Below the pieces are notes generated by a model that did not search any database, had not been told where the DNA came from, and was given only the letters and a program-made list of their open reading frames with translations. Positions 35,515 to 48,250 of a DNA stretch of 64,000 nt are shown here, one piece after another. Positions within the stretch are counted from its first letter, which is position 1. Every line of letters begins with the position of its first letter. The translations under genes were made by a program, and so were the position numbers. Source of the stretch: Sipunculus nudus (taxonomy: Eukaryota; Annelida; Sipuncula; Golfingiida; Sipunculidae); NCBI GenBank assembly GCA_026874595.1, contig CM049315.1, positions 20,476,164 to 20,540,163 of the forward strand, read 5' to 3'.

Positions 35515-36558
35515 CTGTATAATGCATAAAACATGAGTTTGATACACTCTGGTGCTTGTGATCTACCATAGGGGAACGTATATAATTAATATTTCAGTAA
35601 CGATCAACTTAGCCCATTGTTACTGTATTCGGTGTAAATTCATGTCCATGTAAGGACAGGTGTAGTTTTTTATTTCGTATGGTGACCTTCAGTTTCATTC
35701 AGTAGAGGGTGTCCTCGAAGAGGACATGAAGCTGTAGATAAAGATATGGACCTAAAATAAATGTTTACCATATTTACTTCGGAAGGCTTCATTTGAGAGT
35801 CATTGAGAGCCACATTTGTGAGGAAAGGTCTTACTTTTTCGGTATCCTGTGTTGATTTACGCATAAATTATTTGCTGGGCGCAAAGCAAAGGAGGTACAG
35901 ACCCAGGTTTACCTGTATATTCATGACAACACAACCTTTGGTAGGCGTCATATGCGCTCCACCAATGATCCTCTATATTTTTATGTGTGTAATCTGATTT
36001 TTTTGAAGAAGCTCCTTTTATGTGGCAGTCTCTTTCTAGATTGTTAAACTGCATGACTGTTCAATGAGTATTTATGAACAATACAAGAAAGACCCGCCCT
36101 TTGTATATTTATGAATCGTAATGTATTATATTACAGGGTTATACCCGTAGCCGGCCCTTCTCATGCCTGTGTAAGTAAAATATACCACTCTTTGCTACCT
36201 CTGGAAAAAGTTTCTGTAGACACTGATTATTGCCAGTATATGATTAAATAATTTTCTGTAATATACCTTGTTAAAAGTATGACAGCCTCTACAAAAATTT
36301 ATGTTGCAGAAAATTTCTTGGCGTAATAAGACTTTGATGTGTCAAACCAACTCTCCCTAACTCGGTCAGAGCAGTGTTTGTTTACAAAGCTGTCTGTGAT
36401 CGCTTACATATTTATTGCATGACTGGGCGAATATTCATGAAGGTCTACTTGAGGCTCTCGGAGGCTTAGTTTTTATTTTGTTGGGTTTGACCCGTGTGAA
36501 ACTATTGAGGGAAGGGTCCATGTTTTAACGTGCCGGTGATGTAATGATGGAAAGGACT

Positions 36559-36560
<2 letters not shown>

Positions 36561-36593
<33 letters not shown>
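36561..36593. repeat. (TC)n microsatellite
   Basis: Perfect TC dinucleotide repeat, about 16 units, just beyond the candidate poly(A) site of the - strand gene. Confidence 0.97.
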
Positions 36594-36595
<2 letters not shown>

Positions 36596-36779
36596 AAAAA
36601 CAAGGAAACAATTGTTACAGGACGACGAGAATGGACTAAAGAGTTACATTGTTCACCGTCTTTGTGGAAGATTATACAGTCATACTGACCAACTATTAGA
36701 CAAGAGTCATACTAATACTTCAGAAAAAAATCTTGTTAGCAAATATGATACAATAACATCACAATAACATCACAAACTG

Positions 36780-38549
36780 CGTTTTTAAATCAGTTTTATT
36801 CCTTATAAAATGACTATATAATCATGTGACATACACTCTGATCCACCTTGTCCCTATAATCATGGTAATTACAACTACTCATATCACAAGCATCTATGTA
36901 CAGACGCCACTACAGTCTTGAATATGGACGTATGTACACATGCTATGACACAGAAGTAATTCATAAGTTTTATGTCTTCCCTATTTTCATCATACAAGAC
37001 TGTGAAAATATCAACATTCATTTTTCATGCGAAACTTAAATGAAAAAAGCTCTTGCACTATATTTCACTTTTTAACACGTGTCAGTTGGAGAATTCAAAT
37101 ATTTGATTTCAGAAACATGCGTATCATGCTCGAAAGCTGGAAGGTGTTTATAAAACTATTACTATTTTCAGTATGAACATGGTGACAACGTTGGCATGCA
37201 AAAGTATATATAAGATGTATGAATAACAGAATTTGTAAAATGAGATATGGCAAAAATAATATGACATTTAATGTTCATATTTACAGCGTACTGCATGCGC
37301 AGATAATATGATCCACTTGGTAGTACACAGATTTGCTTAATGCTACAAGCGAAACGATCCACGCGCCCATATGTGATTTAAGAAAAGTGTATTATACGAC
37401 CATACAGTAATAACATGACTTCTGCATTGTACTTGTGACCAGAAGTAGGTTAAATATTCCTCCAGTGTATAATGTACTACGTGCATACAAAAGCTTACCA
37501 AGAGGTAGAATCCCATATTATAATACTAATCCATACTGAAATGACATGGTTCAGCGAGGCGAAAATATAATACAAGCTTCTGATAGGTCTGAGATACAAT
37601 TGGGCAAGGATTAGAAGAATACCAACAAAAGAGGGGCCGTTAATGAATTCGAAAATGAGGAATTACCCCCTCGAAGGCAGAAATGTATAACTTGGCTTTC
37701 TGTTCATCAACCTACTTTGTGACAGTTTGTCGAGCACGCAGTTAAGTTTTGCCTTGAAGTGCCACTAGAGGTCCTTGGAAATTAAACCAATATGCTTATC
37801 TCTCGAGAATGAGCTGAAAAATCTCGGATTTGCTGTGGGATGTCTCAACGTCAATTATCTTGCAAGTTTCCTGTGAAGTCTACATACAAATTTGGGAATT
37901 TTTGCTTTCTAACTAAACCTGTAACGATAAGATAATGTTAGTGAGATAATGATATACCTTACCTAAGCATAAGACATGGACATTTTATGGTTTGATATAA
38001 CATGCAATGAATGAAGGGTTATATATATCCTTATGCTAACAACAAGGCAGTCCCCCTCCCTCACCCCCCCCCCCCCAAAGCAATAATACAATCTATAGCG
38101 TCAGAGTGTTCTAAATTTTCCACTCTGTAAAATATTCTCTAATTTCAAATCCTAAACTTGCTAAAGCACCCATTGATATCTGGTGATTATTATTCCGAAT
38201 GGCATAATCTAATTATACATAATTTACAAAATATATTATGCGATTTCACGACCAGGTACTTCTGATATATACATTGCGAAGCATGCGTATTATAACTGCA
38301 GTAGAACATCAAAAAGGCATTTTGTGTAAAGCACCATTGATATATAAAGCAGGATGGCCATGGCTCAGCTCCTCATTTATAACAATTACATAATAGCTCA
38401 TGCAAGATTATCATGCAACATATCCTATTAAAATAATATCACAACTGTATTTTCGTATACATGGATCAATCATTAGCGTATCGCAGTGGCAAATTAGTTA
38501 TTTAAGCAAATGCTCATATATCATATATCTATCTCTCTCGATATATATA

Positions 38550-38592
<43 letters not shown>

Positions 38593-40835
38593 ATTAGCAA
38601 CATATGGTAATCTTCAGAAATGTACATTGTAGAGCAGTACTTGTCATTAACTTTTACAACAAACGGTATATGTGTTGAGACTATATTTTAAGACAGAATT
38701 TAAAAATAAAATAAAATGTGTTATATAGTTCAAAAACACTGTATTTACACAATATTAATATATATGAAAATATACAGGTTATTTTTTTTTATAATTAAAC
38801 TCTACTGGTTAATGGAAAGCATATAAATCTGGCCCATAAGTCGGCTTCAAGGAAATCTAGATAGTATGCTACATGCACATTAAGGATTGTTGACTAATAG
38901 TATGTACAGTTTGCATTCAACATAAACGTTATTCAAATACACCACTTATAGTTGTACAGCAAAAAAGAATAAACATTGAGTGACTGTATTTTATAAGAGA
39001 ATACATAGCGGAGAATATGTGTATGCTCATACGATATACCAACATATATATGGTCCATCAAAAAGTCTGAAATTCTTTCATTATAAATCCACTTATTTCT
39101 CATTGGAGTGAGGCGTAAAAAACATAAAAAGCAAATTTACCCCTCACGAAGAAGTTTTTTTTCATCTTGTTCTAATCTTGCAAAAACATAATAAACTACT
39201 TTAAATCAGTAATACAAAACGCATATATCATTAGAAGAATAGTAGTCTAACTTATCCTTATGTTCTGATGATGTATTTGCAGCCAGTGTATGTAAAATAT
39301 AAACATAAATAGACAGAGAGAGTGAAACAAAATCAATAAAAACATATACTAGACTTCAAATAAGAACTGCAAGAACACTTTGTTCAGTATGACATACTTT
39401 CTGCTGAATGCAGTTGTAGTCAGTCACGAAATTCCTGCCTTGGTGAGATTTCACTGTTTTTCCCAGGAGTCACGTGGTAAATGGTACCCGCTAGCCGGTC
39501 TCTCATACCCACAGGCAGTCGTCGCTACCGCTCGTTTTCACACAATATGAACTCGGTTGTGTGCCAAACAAAAACGTTTCAGACACGCATATTGTGCTAT
39601 GGTTTCTCCACAGACGGGGGCGTGCGACATGCCAATAACAACAGCATAACATGATCTCTACACATACATACTGTCCTCTGAAGTACTGTATATTCACAGG
39701 TACATAAAAGAGCCCAAGCCAGCCCCTAGACGAACTCGACGAAACGTATGTTTTCATGGCTCGCACGTCAATGCAATGTTTTGAATCGTTCACACAGTAA
39801 TGGTGACAATCAATTGATGCTTATCAGCGTCCAGTTCCTATTCCTCACTTTCCTTCCTCCCTTGTGCTCCATGTTTACCACAACCAACGTCCATTGTCTC
39901 AGGTTCTGAAGACCTCTATACCATTCATACTTTATTTACAAACTAATTGTAAACATGTGTCGATGTGAGATGACCTACTCCGCCGAGAACACATTACTTT
40001 CATCGACTGGTTAATATTGTTAAGACATATATCACCTTGAAACTTCCCAACATCGGAAACGAATATTCATCGACACTAGGTGACCCTCATTCATTTTTGC
40101 ATTACTAAGATTCACCAGTCTTTATCTCATACAGTTTGATGCAGAATATCCGATATCTTAAACAGTGATAGCAAACTGGTCATCAAACCACCTTGTATGT
40201 TTGTATACTAAACAAATATATGTCTCTTTGCCTTTTATATCTTTTGAATATTTCCATCTGGTCCAGATCCGATGTATATGACATCCAACAAACTGGCATC
40301 AAAATAAAATTCCCAGGGTATTCCACTCAGGTATTAAAGTGTTCTTGACATCACGAGTGTCACTTCAACACTTTTTATAATGTTCAGCCCGTATTTATAT
40401 TGTATTATATGTAGGTTGCACCGACGTAAAGGTCATCAGGTCGTTTTTTATTAGTGTAGATATGCCTTCTGCAAATATACGAAATTTCATAGTCCTGTTC
40501 TACAAGTCAACGTTTTTGTGTATTTTCGCGTATTATCTCATATCAATCACGATATCAATGGAAAAGGTCCATTCAGATATTTCATGCTGGTACGAATTGT
40601 AATGAATAAACACAAACATTTCATAGCTTATTTCCCAGTTTCAAAGTGTCTGTATTGTCCTGATATATACAGTGTAACATTCGAAACATTGGTAATTATA
40701 AAAAGAGTCCACACGGTGTCATTGGCTCACGAAATAAAAATGTACAAGACATGAGATGCATGGATACGAGGATAATGTCAGCGACTTGCGTTATGTGTTG
40801 ATGGTAATGGACGAAGCAAAGTGTACAGAGCATCG
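36780..40835 (-). other. Candidate long 3' UTR of the 2015-aa protein gene
   Basis: From the stop codon at 40836-40838 downstream on the - strand there is no recognised interspersed repeat for 4 kb, apart from a C13 run (38064-38076) and a (TA)n tract (38541-38590). At 36800-36795 the - strand reads AATAAA, followed by a GT-rich stretch (GTTTGTGATGTTATTGTGAT), a good poly(A) site. Nearer candidates exist (- strand AATAAA near 40450 and 39935), so UTR length is uncertain. RNA data would decide. Confidence 0.4.
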
Positions 40836-41420
40836 TTAGTATAAAATCCCTCCTTTAGTATCAGCCTCTGTCGCCGACATATAGCTGACAGCGTCAGAGT
40901 CCGACGGCTTCAGCGTGCGGCTTGAAATCTGGCGGACCTCATCGTCTGCGGCGTCGATATCAAGCCCGCGGTCGTCCTCAACTTGCTTTTCAATGTGCAT
41001 CATCTCCTGCTGTTGGCCTTCATGTTCTTCCGCTAGTCCCATGAAAGTCTTGTAGAGATTAAACGTCTCCTTTGTTGTGAGTTTGCGCGTTGCAGCACTG
41101 TGTCTGCCGCCGTACTCAATCATACCTTGCTTGGTTCCTCCCCTCATGATGTTCTCGTACAGTCTTCGTCGTTCTTCCGTCACTTCCATGTCGACCTCGA
41201 TCAGTCTCGTTACGATCACCGAGGATTTCTTAAACAGGTCCTGCTCTCCGTAGACTGGTACCACTCTCTCACAACGGACTTTCACCGCTAACTGGGCCTT
41301 GCCGTCTTGAACACCAAGGTTTACTTTTTCTGAAATAGCGTCGAAATTGAGCATACCATCTGCCTCCGATGCGGACCCATCTGCATGACTCATAGGCAAA
41401 GGTCCCACGATGTCTTCCTC
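40836..41420 (-). CDS. Exon 3 (C-terminal) of a 2015-aa unassigned protein
   Basis: Residues 1822-2015, stop TAA at 40838-40836. The acceptor TTTCTCCTGGCAG precedes GAGGAAGAC (EEDIVGPLPMSH), entered in phase 0, in frame with exon 2. The sequence looks more ordered than the rest: MLNFDAISEKVNLGVQDGK, then a beta-like AQLAVKVRCERVVPVYGEQ, LFKKSSVIVTRLIEVDMEV, and an amphipathic TEERRRLYENIMRGGTKQ. These are followed by a helix-rich KETFNLYKTFMGLAEEHEGQ with a Q/E-rich continuation. The end is acidic (DSDAVSYMSATEADTKGG). I do not recognise the family. A small folded C-terminal domain of about 90 residues is my inference. Confidence 0.85.
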   Translation of the reverse strand, partial: EEDIVGPLPMSHADGSASEADGMLNFDAISEKVNLGVQDGKAQLAVKVRCERVVPVYGEQDLFKKSSVIVTRLIEVDMEVTEERRRLYENIMRGGTKQGMIEYGGRHSAATRKLTTKETFNLYKTFMGLAEEHEGQQQEMMHIEKQVEDDRGLDIDAADDEVRQISSRTLKPSDSDAVSYMSATEADTKGGILY

Positions 41421-42004
41421 CTGCCAGGAGAAATATTAACTCATTATCTTGCAAAAATTATACATATACAATTATTTTTTTATAATCAAGTGTGCACATT
41501 TATAAAAATGTTTCCTCATACTCTGCCACTGATATAATGGATTAAACTTCTATTGAATCATAATCAACCACCCACATTGTATGAAAGGCATGGTTTATTT
41601 CTCACTACAATTAATAATTCCTTTTAATACAATTGCATGTATATTATTAAACGTTATTAAACATTACTATTTTCTTTATTATTATTATTATTATTATCAG
41701 TAGTATTATTATTTTTATTATTATTTTATTATATTTATTATTATTATTATTAATATTATTATTATTATTACTGAGTTAAGTAAATATTATCGTTCATTAA
41801 TTTATAATATTTTGTCAAGCGTAATGTTTTGAAGAAATTATTCCCAAAAATTATTTTATAAATAAAAACAAGAAGATTAATATTGTAGCAGTACTATAGA
41901 AAGTATTAGCAGCTGTAGACTTTGCAGTTTTGTCATTAAAACGACGGCGGTATGAACAGTTTTGTCGTTGAGTAAACTATTTTATTAATAAATCATAAAC
42001 TGAC
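41421..42004 (-). other. Intron 2 of the 2015-aa protein gene, with TTA repeats
   Basis: A 584-bp intron, GTCAGT to GGCAG on the - strand. It is AT-rich and includes an imperfect (TTA)n tract at about 41675-41770 on the + strand. Confidence 0.8.
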
Positions 42005-42342
42005 CTCTCTCTCAACATTGATGGTTTGTTTAACCGAATCAGCGGGCGCATCTCTAAGAAGACGAGCCAGATCTGCATGCATGGACGATGACGTCACAGT
42101 CCTGCTGGCACTGCTGCTACTGGCGCCCCCTGCCGCCGCTCCGCCTCCAGCGGCTGCGGCTGCGCCTCCACCTCGGCCTCCACCTCTGCCCTCACCGCGC
42201 ATGCGCCTCGTTTCCTCCCACGTCTCTGTGAAGCCTTCCTCGTACATGCCATCTTCCCGATCTTGCCGGTAACCATCCACATCGTCATGGTAACGTGTCT
42301 CCACCCTTTCCTCACGTCGCACTCTGTGACCGTGAGGACGTC
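42005..42342 (-). CDS. Exon 2 of the 2015-aa unassigned protein, Gly/Ala-rich
   Basis: It starts after the acceptor TTGCATAG and ends GAGAGAG|GTCAGT, an adequate donor. It is entered in phase 1 (completing Gly1709) and left in phase 0, consistent with exons 1 and 3. It encodes residues 1710-1821: a charged stretch (RVRREERVETRYHDDVDGYR), WEETRRMRGEG, then a low-complexity GRGGGRGGGAAAAAGGGAAA tract and a Ser run, and an amphipathic end (MHADLARLLRDAPADSVKQT). The Gly/Ala tract is GC-rich and likely length-variable. The 10.9 kb intron between exons 1 and 2 could hide further small exons that I could not see. Confidence 0.8.
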
Positions 42343-43540
42343 CTATGCAAGACGTAATGAAGTGTAATGAAAAACATGAAATTTACAATCTTGAAGAAAG
42401 AAAGCCTCGCACGGAACCATTTATTTCCATAATTGGTTTTCGAATCCACGAAAATGTCAACAGAAATTACGTGTAACAAAACATATATTGAATGTGTGGA
42501 CCTTTTTTGGTTCACGAAGCCCAACTGCGGTTCCAGAGTTTTACCACACCCATATATAATTAACTATAAAAACCTAAGGCCAAGTAAAGAGTGCAACCAT
42601 TGAAAAAAATGGTTCCAAGGAAATAACGTCCAACAAGCTGCAATAAACTTATATCCCATTTATAAATGTTTTTGATAATTCCCTGGATTACTAGTAAATT
42701 AGGTTCAATTATATATGGATTAAAATTGTGCCTAATAGTTTCTGTAATTTTTGTTGAAATAATAACATTTGAATAGTAACTTGGCATATAAAATAGGTTA
42801 TTGGTTCCATGTGTAATTTTAATGCCTGCGCTATAGTATTTAAATTTATACATATCCCAAAAAAATGGATTTTGTTGGTCGGGAAATCTAAATTTTTGGC
42901 TAATCAAAGATATGACGAGAAGTCACGTGTTTGAGAATCTGAGTGCTCAGTCTGACAATTATGCCTCCATAAAAATATTACAATTTGTCAGCAGAGGTTT
43001 ATGTTGGAAAATCCCAAATGTCAGTTTGGTAGCTGACATCTTTGAAATGTTTGTCGGGTCACGTGAACAGAAAGGGGGCATAGATATGTTAATATGACGG
43101 GAATAATATTGAACGTTGTAATCTTTGGCCATTTCAAGCAGCTTGCTCCTACACAAGCGGGTTTGGAGGTCATTCCGACATCGGACAAAGATGTACAAAC
43201 ACGTTTATTCCACAGTAATCCCACGGAAGGCCGCTTTAGCGACATGTCAACAGAATTTCTCGCTCCAACGTGCCGGGGGACAGTACTCAGGAGAACACCT
43301 ATTGATGACCACGGCTCCGTGGACGTGAGTCCGAATGAACACCTTGACCGCTCGTGTGTAAATGTCCATCGTCAAGTTCATGACCACTGTCATGTTTTAT
43401 ACGGTTCACATCAGGTTGAAAACGTTCCAGAAAGGGACGAGATATGTAATTCAGCACTGGAAGGTTCCGAGCATATGCACCTGAGCTTGTGTGACCATAT
43501 GGGGAAAATCCGTCAATACAGATTCTGACGGGGTAATTTC

Positions 43541-43911
43541 TTTTTTTTTATATTTTTTTTTATATTTTTTAATGCTAGCTTAATTAAGTATATGTACATC
43601 TGCAGATTTCCATTCCAGTTTCGGACTACGTGACAGGGCAGTATCTCATTTTATATCCTGGCGTTAACCAGGCCCGGTGACTACTGCACCTGCGGGCCTG
43701 GGTTGGTAATCATACCACCGAGAACCCCCGAAAGCCGCACTCGTTTGTGAGTGAAACAGGGCCCTTGGGCACGACCTTCCCATTAAGCCTGCAGAGCGCT
43801 CACCCTGGGTGGAGACCGACCGTGAAAAACCTCACCGCCTCGGCTGTGATTCGAACTCACGATCTCCCGGCTTTGAGTCCTGCGTTCTACCCCTGAGCCA
43901 CAGAAGCCGGT
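43541..43911 (-). mobile_element. tRNA-derived SINE with 11-bp target-site duplication
   Basis: Read on the - strand, the head carries an RNA polymerase III A box, TGGCTCAGGGGTAGAACGC (43900-43882), and a B box, GAGTTCGAATCAC (43858-43846), the layout of a tRNA gene remnant. A GC-rich body follows, and then an A-rich tail (T-rich on the + strand at 43541-43572). The element is flanked by identical GGGGTAATTTC at 43530-43540 and 43912-43922, a target-site duplication from LINE-driven insertion. The intact duplication suggests a fairly recent insertion. It lies in the host gene's intron in the same orientation. The tRNA of origin was not determined. Confidence 0.9.
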
Positions 43912-43952
43912 GGGGTAATTTCATTTGTTTCATAGTATAAGCAAATATTCCC

Positions 43953-43953
<1 letters not shown>

Positions 43954-44029
<76 letters not shown>
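43954..44029. repeat. Compound (TA)n-(GA)n-G8 microsatellite
   Basis: A TA tract (43954-43987) runs directly into a GA tract (43988-44022) and then a G run and further GA repeats. It starts about 30 bp beyond the SINE target-site duplication. Confidence 0.97.
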
Positions 44030-44120
44030 CAGAGAGAGAGAGAGCCATCTCTTGCTCCCATGAATCAACCGTCTGATAAGTTTTCAATCAACCAAGAAAT
44101 TAAGTTTGTTACATGAAGCC

Positions 44121-44175
44121 AAGGTGGGTGGTTTTCTCCGGGCCCTCCGGTTTCCTCCATCCCTTCAGACTACCA
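44121..44175. repeat. Short repeat fragment with GGTTTTCTCCGGGCCCTCCG motif
   Basis: GTGGGTGGTTTTCTCCGGGC followed by CCTCCGGTTTCCTCC is a phrase I recognise as recurrent in marine invertebrate interspersed repeats (SINE-body-like). Here it is a short fragment about 200 bp from the SINE, with no clear ends. The recognition is from memory and not verified. Confidence 0.4.
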
Positions 44176-47100
44176 AACGCTATCATCTGACCCATGTGCC
44201 TTGATCAGTTTAATAACTATTTGCACAATCCATGTAAAATATAAAAAAAGTTTATATTATACTGGGCGCTTGAGACGTTGCATGAGTGATATTTGCGTAT
44301 GTTATTAATGTTTTCATATTAGATGGATATATGAATTTTCATAGGTAAATTATAAGAAAAGATTTTTGACACTGTTTTATATACATTTTATTCTGATCTT
44401 TTTAATAAATTATGGAAATATGAACTGAACCCGTGCAAAAGCGGCTTTAGCGGGCCCCTCCTGACCTTTGCGATTCATGATCAAATACAAATATATCATG
44501 AACGGCATAATACGGGTGTGACTTTGGAAAACTTCAAAATATATCTGCCACGTGACCATGCAGCTGATCACATGACATAACATCTGGAAATAGAACAGTT
44601 AAGATATAAAGAGTAAAACTGGCTTGCCTTTACGAAGTATTGAACGCTTGAGTAACCATAGAAATATTATGCTGGGAGGTCTGATCTCAAAGGCAGTTGA
44701 TCAAGTGAGAGCCATGCATCATCTCTATGTTAAAATCGGTTAACTATGAATACCATAAAGCTCATAACTATGGCTATATCTTCATTAGTTTTCGTTTTTT
44801 TATTACACGAAACTTTTTTCCCTGGCATGAACTTTGTCATTGTAGACTGATCTATGTTATAATTTGCAAAACAAAATAAATTCAAGAATACCTGTTTATT
44901 TCTGTATAGGACGGTAGTAATCTTATCGTGTATATAACGATTTGATATAAGAGATGAACTATAACAAGTCACAAGTTTATGAAATTAACCATATATTACA
45001 ATACACCATCGTCTTGTGACAGGATAACTAGCCTCAGACCATGAACATCAAATCTGAAGCGTGGTTTACAATATTTAAATGACCCTATTAAAATAGAGTC
45101 CACTTTGTTACCTCCGCGTGTTTGTTTGTTGGTATGTTTGCCTGTTAACAGGACTACTGTTTTGCCTTGCCTCGGCGAGATCCAGTTCATCAATGATCTA
45201 GACCTCTAGTAGAGTAGTTTCAACGTGCTGTCCAAATTTGATATTTTGGTTTCTGTAGGGTTTATCAAATAATTAAATAAGGGGAATGCTTCTTTAGATT
45301 AAAAGTTGTTCCATGGCCCTCTTACTAATGACGAAGTTACATTTTGTCGACATGTAGGTTTAACAAAGAAGCAGGTTTTGGCTGGCGATCTTTAATGGAA
45401 TTTTATGTATAGTTTGCTCTTTAGACTCATTGGTCCAAAACTCCTTTTTATGAAACAAATACTGCAGAGTATACAGTTGTCAAGTTGTCAAAACAGCTTG
45501 TGACACCGAAACCTATTTAACAAGTCATTGCTTGTTTCTGGAACACGTGGAAAACCATTTGTTTAGTAGCAATAAATTAAGAAGGGCAGTTCTATTAGCC
45601 GTACAATTACACCTCACATTAAGAAGAATAAGTTGACAATACCTTGCCATATAAATACGGTTATGTCATCAGTTGTTATCTGCGCCCTTAAACGAATATC
45701 TTTGAAGGGACGTTGAAAATAAGAATTCAGAAGTACACGTATAAATAACATCAGATGTTTTGAGGTTACTGGTCCGTGTTTGTGAACTGGAAATACCAAC
45801 CTTCGTAATTTATTATACACGCTCCGAGAGCTTGTCTGCCTTTTCGTAAACAGCGAATCCCTTGATAATTTATTATGCAAAAAGTAAAATGTAAGAGGCG
45901 AGCCTTGGGAGCATATCACAAGTAAATAGAACAGTATAGTATTTTTTTGGAAACTTCAATATAATGGAAGTATAAGTAACGATCGGTTGATATTAACAAT
46001 TAATGTTCTTGAAAACTTTTCCGTGGCAGTAACTGCCACCACTTTTTTATTCGCTCTATCTGCATATGTCTACATATTTCCTGTGCGAGATGAGTAAGTA
46101 TTGGGTCCTTGTATATTATCAAGTTAGGAAACATTTATAAATATCCTAGGTGTCACCCTGAACCAGCCAATACTGGTTTATGCACTTTATCATGGTACCT
46201 GGTTTCTTCCGGAGAGACCGACCCTGCTTATAGCACAGTCTGTCAGTACCACAGTTACGTGCTCCCCCCCCCCCCCCCCCCCCCCCAATGTTAACTGTTG
46301 ACCTGGCGAATGCAAGATACCATGCAGACAGCATTAATATTTGATAATATTTACCCTTGATTTTACATAAAGATGGAAGTACGGCTGTTTAAACCCTTAT
46401 TAAAGCATGGACATTCACTCAATCATGCCTTGGTCTTCCAACAATGTTTCATTAACTTATGATATCAATTTTGATAATTCATGTACATTCAGAAAACTAT
46501 AGACCCTTTTTATATACAAACGAAGACGAGGATTGACGAAATGTGTCAGAATAAAAGAAGCGAATATTTAGTGACTGAGCTTGCATTATTGAATCGTTTT
46601 TCGCAAAAGTATGGTTATCTTGTTTTATATGTGGGCGACAAATGGTGTCCCTTTGTACTGCCAATACTTGTGTCACTTTTTATTGCAAATACTTTACGAT
46701 TGAAATTTGAGGGTTTACACGTACAGATGAAAGGTACAGAAGCACTGGAAGAGATGAAACGATTAAATACCCATGTTGCACGCGTATGACTTAAATAAGG
46801 TAATGGTTACATTCTGAGATTGTTTGTAGAAAACATTGCATTACATCACAACCAATACCAGAATCATTAATAGAATAAAGATACATTTACAAATCAACAA
46901 CTTAATAATTATGACGTAGATAATAATGCAGGTAAAAAGGTAGGAAATAACACTCTTATGTACGACATCGCATAAAAAGATTGTAAAACCTGCCAGACAA
47001 AACTAGTAATTATCTACATAAACAAGCAGTAACACGTGAACCTGGCTGCAAATTAACATTCCCTGTCCTTCTGTAACTAGAGCATGCACAGCAGTCCATC

Positions 47101-48177
47101 ATCCGCCAAGACAAGTGTCATCGTTTTAGGCCATATCTACAGCCCTGACACATTCTTCCGAGCAGGTCGTCGGTGTTGGAACATTCTTTCAACTTTTTAC
47201 TCCCCTAGCAGAGAAAACTCATACTTATGTTTCCATGCATGGCAGGTGATACAATATTCATTAGGGGCTAGGTTTAACTTCCATTTTATTACATCTAAGC
47301 AAGTTTGTTTTACAGAGACATCTCTTTAGGTTAGCTGTCTGTGATGAATGATGTCCTCCGGTGAAAAATATCAGCGATTTTTAATCTACCAGTTTTTCCT
47401 ATCCGTTCATAATTTGGACTTGAATGCAAGCTAGCTTCATCTCAAATAAGACAGCTGCAACGCTTGAGGCGGGACAAAATAGCCTCGTCACATATAATGC
47501 GATCGGAACACAGAGAGCGGAGGGCCTCAGGCCTCGATTCAGAGTAACAAGCTGTTTTCTGCCTTGATACACAATCTTAGTTGCCGACAGATGGCGCTGC
47601 GATAGCCTCTTTGAAAATCAATTTGAAATATCTCTGGATTTATAAAGTAAAAAGGAAAAAAACAGCCTTTAGAAGTTAGGACACACTTTGCATCATTTCG
47701 AGAGTTCAATACCAACAAGTGCATATCCAATGCTTTGTCAGAGTTCAGTGGCAAAGGTCTAGTGTGATCATCGTGAGTTATAATATAGATACCTCAATCA
47801 ATGAAGCTGAATCGAGTAAAGTGTTAAGCCATATTTCTTTGAATTTTGCATTTATATATTTTATAGACCACGTGGGATTCGATTATATGCAGAATTAGTC
47901 ACAAGTGTTTCATTTTTATTTTGACCTGATCTAATTACATGGCGTGCTTAGTAGCAGATGCATTCTCATTGGCAGAGGTATGCGGTCACTATGCGCTCAC
48001 AAAACTTCTTTTTTTTAGGTGAAGAAATAAACTTTTGTATTCCTCAACCCTGCCGATTGACATAACCTGAGAATCCGACATCGTTTACATATGTAGCTTA
48101 GGTTTTTGCAAACAGGATTTGTCGATTTAATGGGGAGGTCATCATGATTTAACTAAAAGATCAATCTCAATCCGGCA

Positions 48178-48181
<4 letters not shown>

Positions 48182-48249
<68 letters not shown>
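48182..48249. repeat. (TA)n microsatellite
   Basis: Perfect alternating TA, 34 units. Confidence 0.98.

Positions 48250-48250
<1 letters not shown>

Larger units (their letters stand above)
32176..36779. other. Intergenic DNA between the two convergent genes, no gene recognised
   Basis: It holds a C17-A11 run at 32861-32888, the GACTCG repeat (33355-33830), and a block rich in TTAATCGATTAAATCG-like words at 34110-34470. It also holds a (TTTA)n tract at 35191-35232, (TA)n at 35459-35513 and (TC)n at 36561-36593. A GC-richer segment at 34500-34950 shows no coding features I recognise. Confidence 0.55.

Noticed and set aside
43094-43528. + strand 144-aa ORF next to the SINE
   Set aside because: No recognisable domain, no splice or homology support, and it lies in the intron of the - strand gene. 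It could be a decayed element, but there is nothing to name.
43846-43900. Functional tRNA gene from the A and B boxes
   Set aside because: The body beyond the head cannot form an acceptor stem at tRNA length, and an A-rich tail and target-site duplication show that it is a SINE.
46481-46789. + strand 102-aa ORF
   Set aside because: No family resemblance, inside the intron of the opposite-strand gene, and length within chance expectation for 64 kb.
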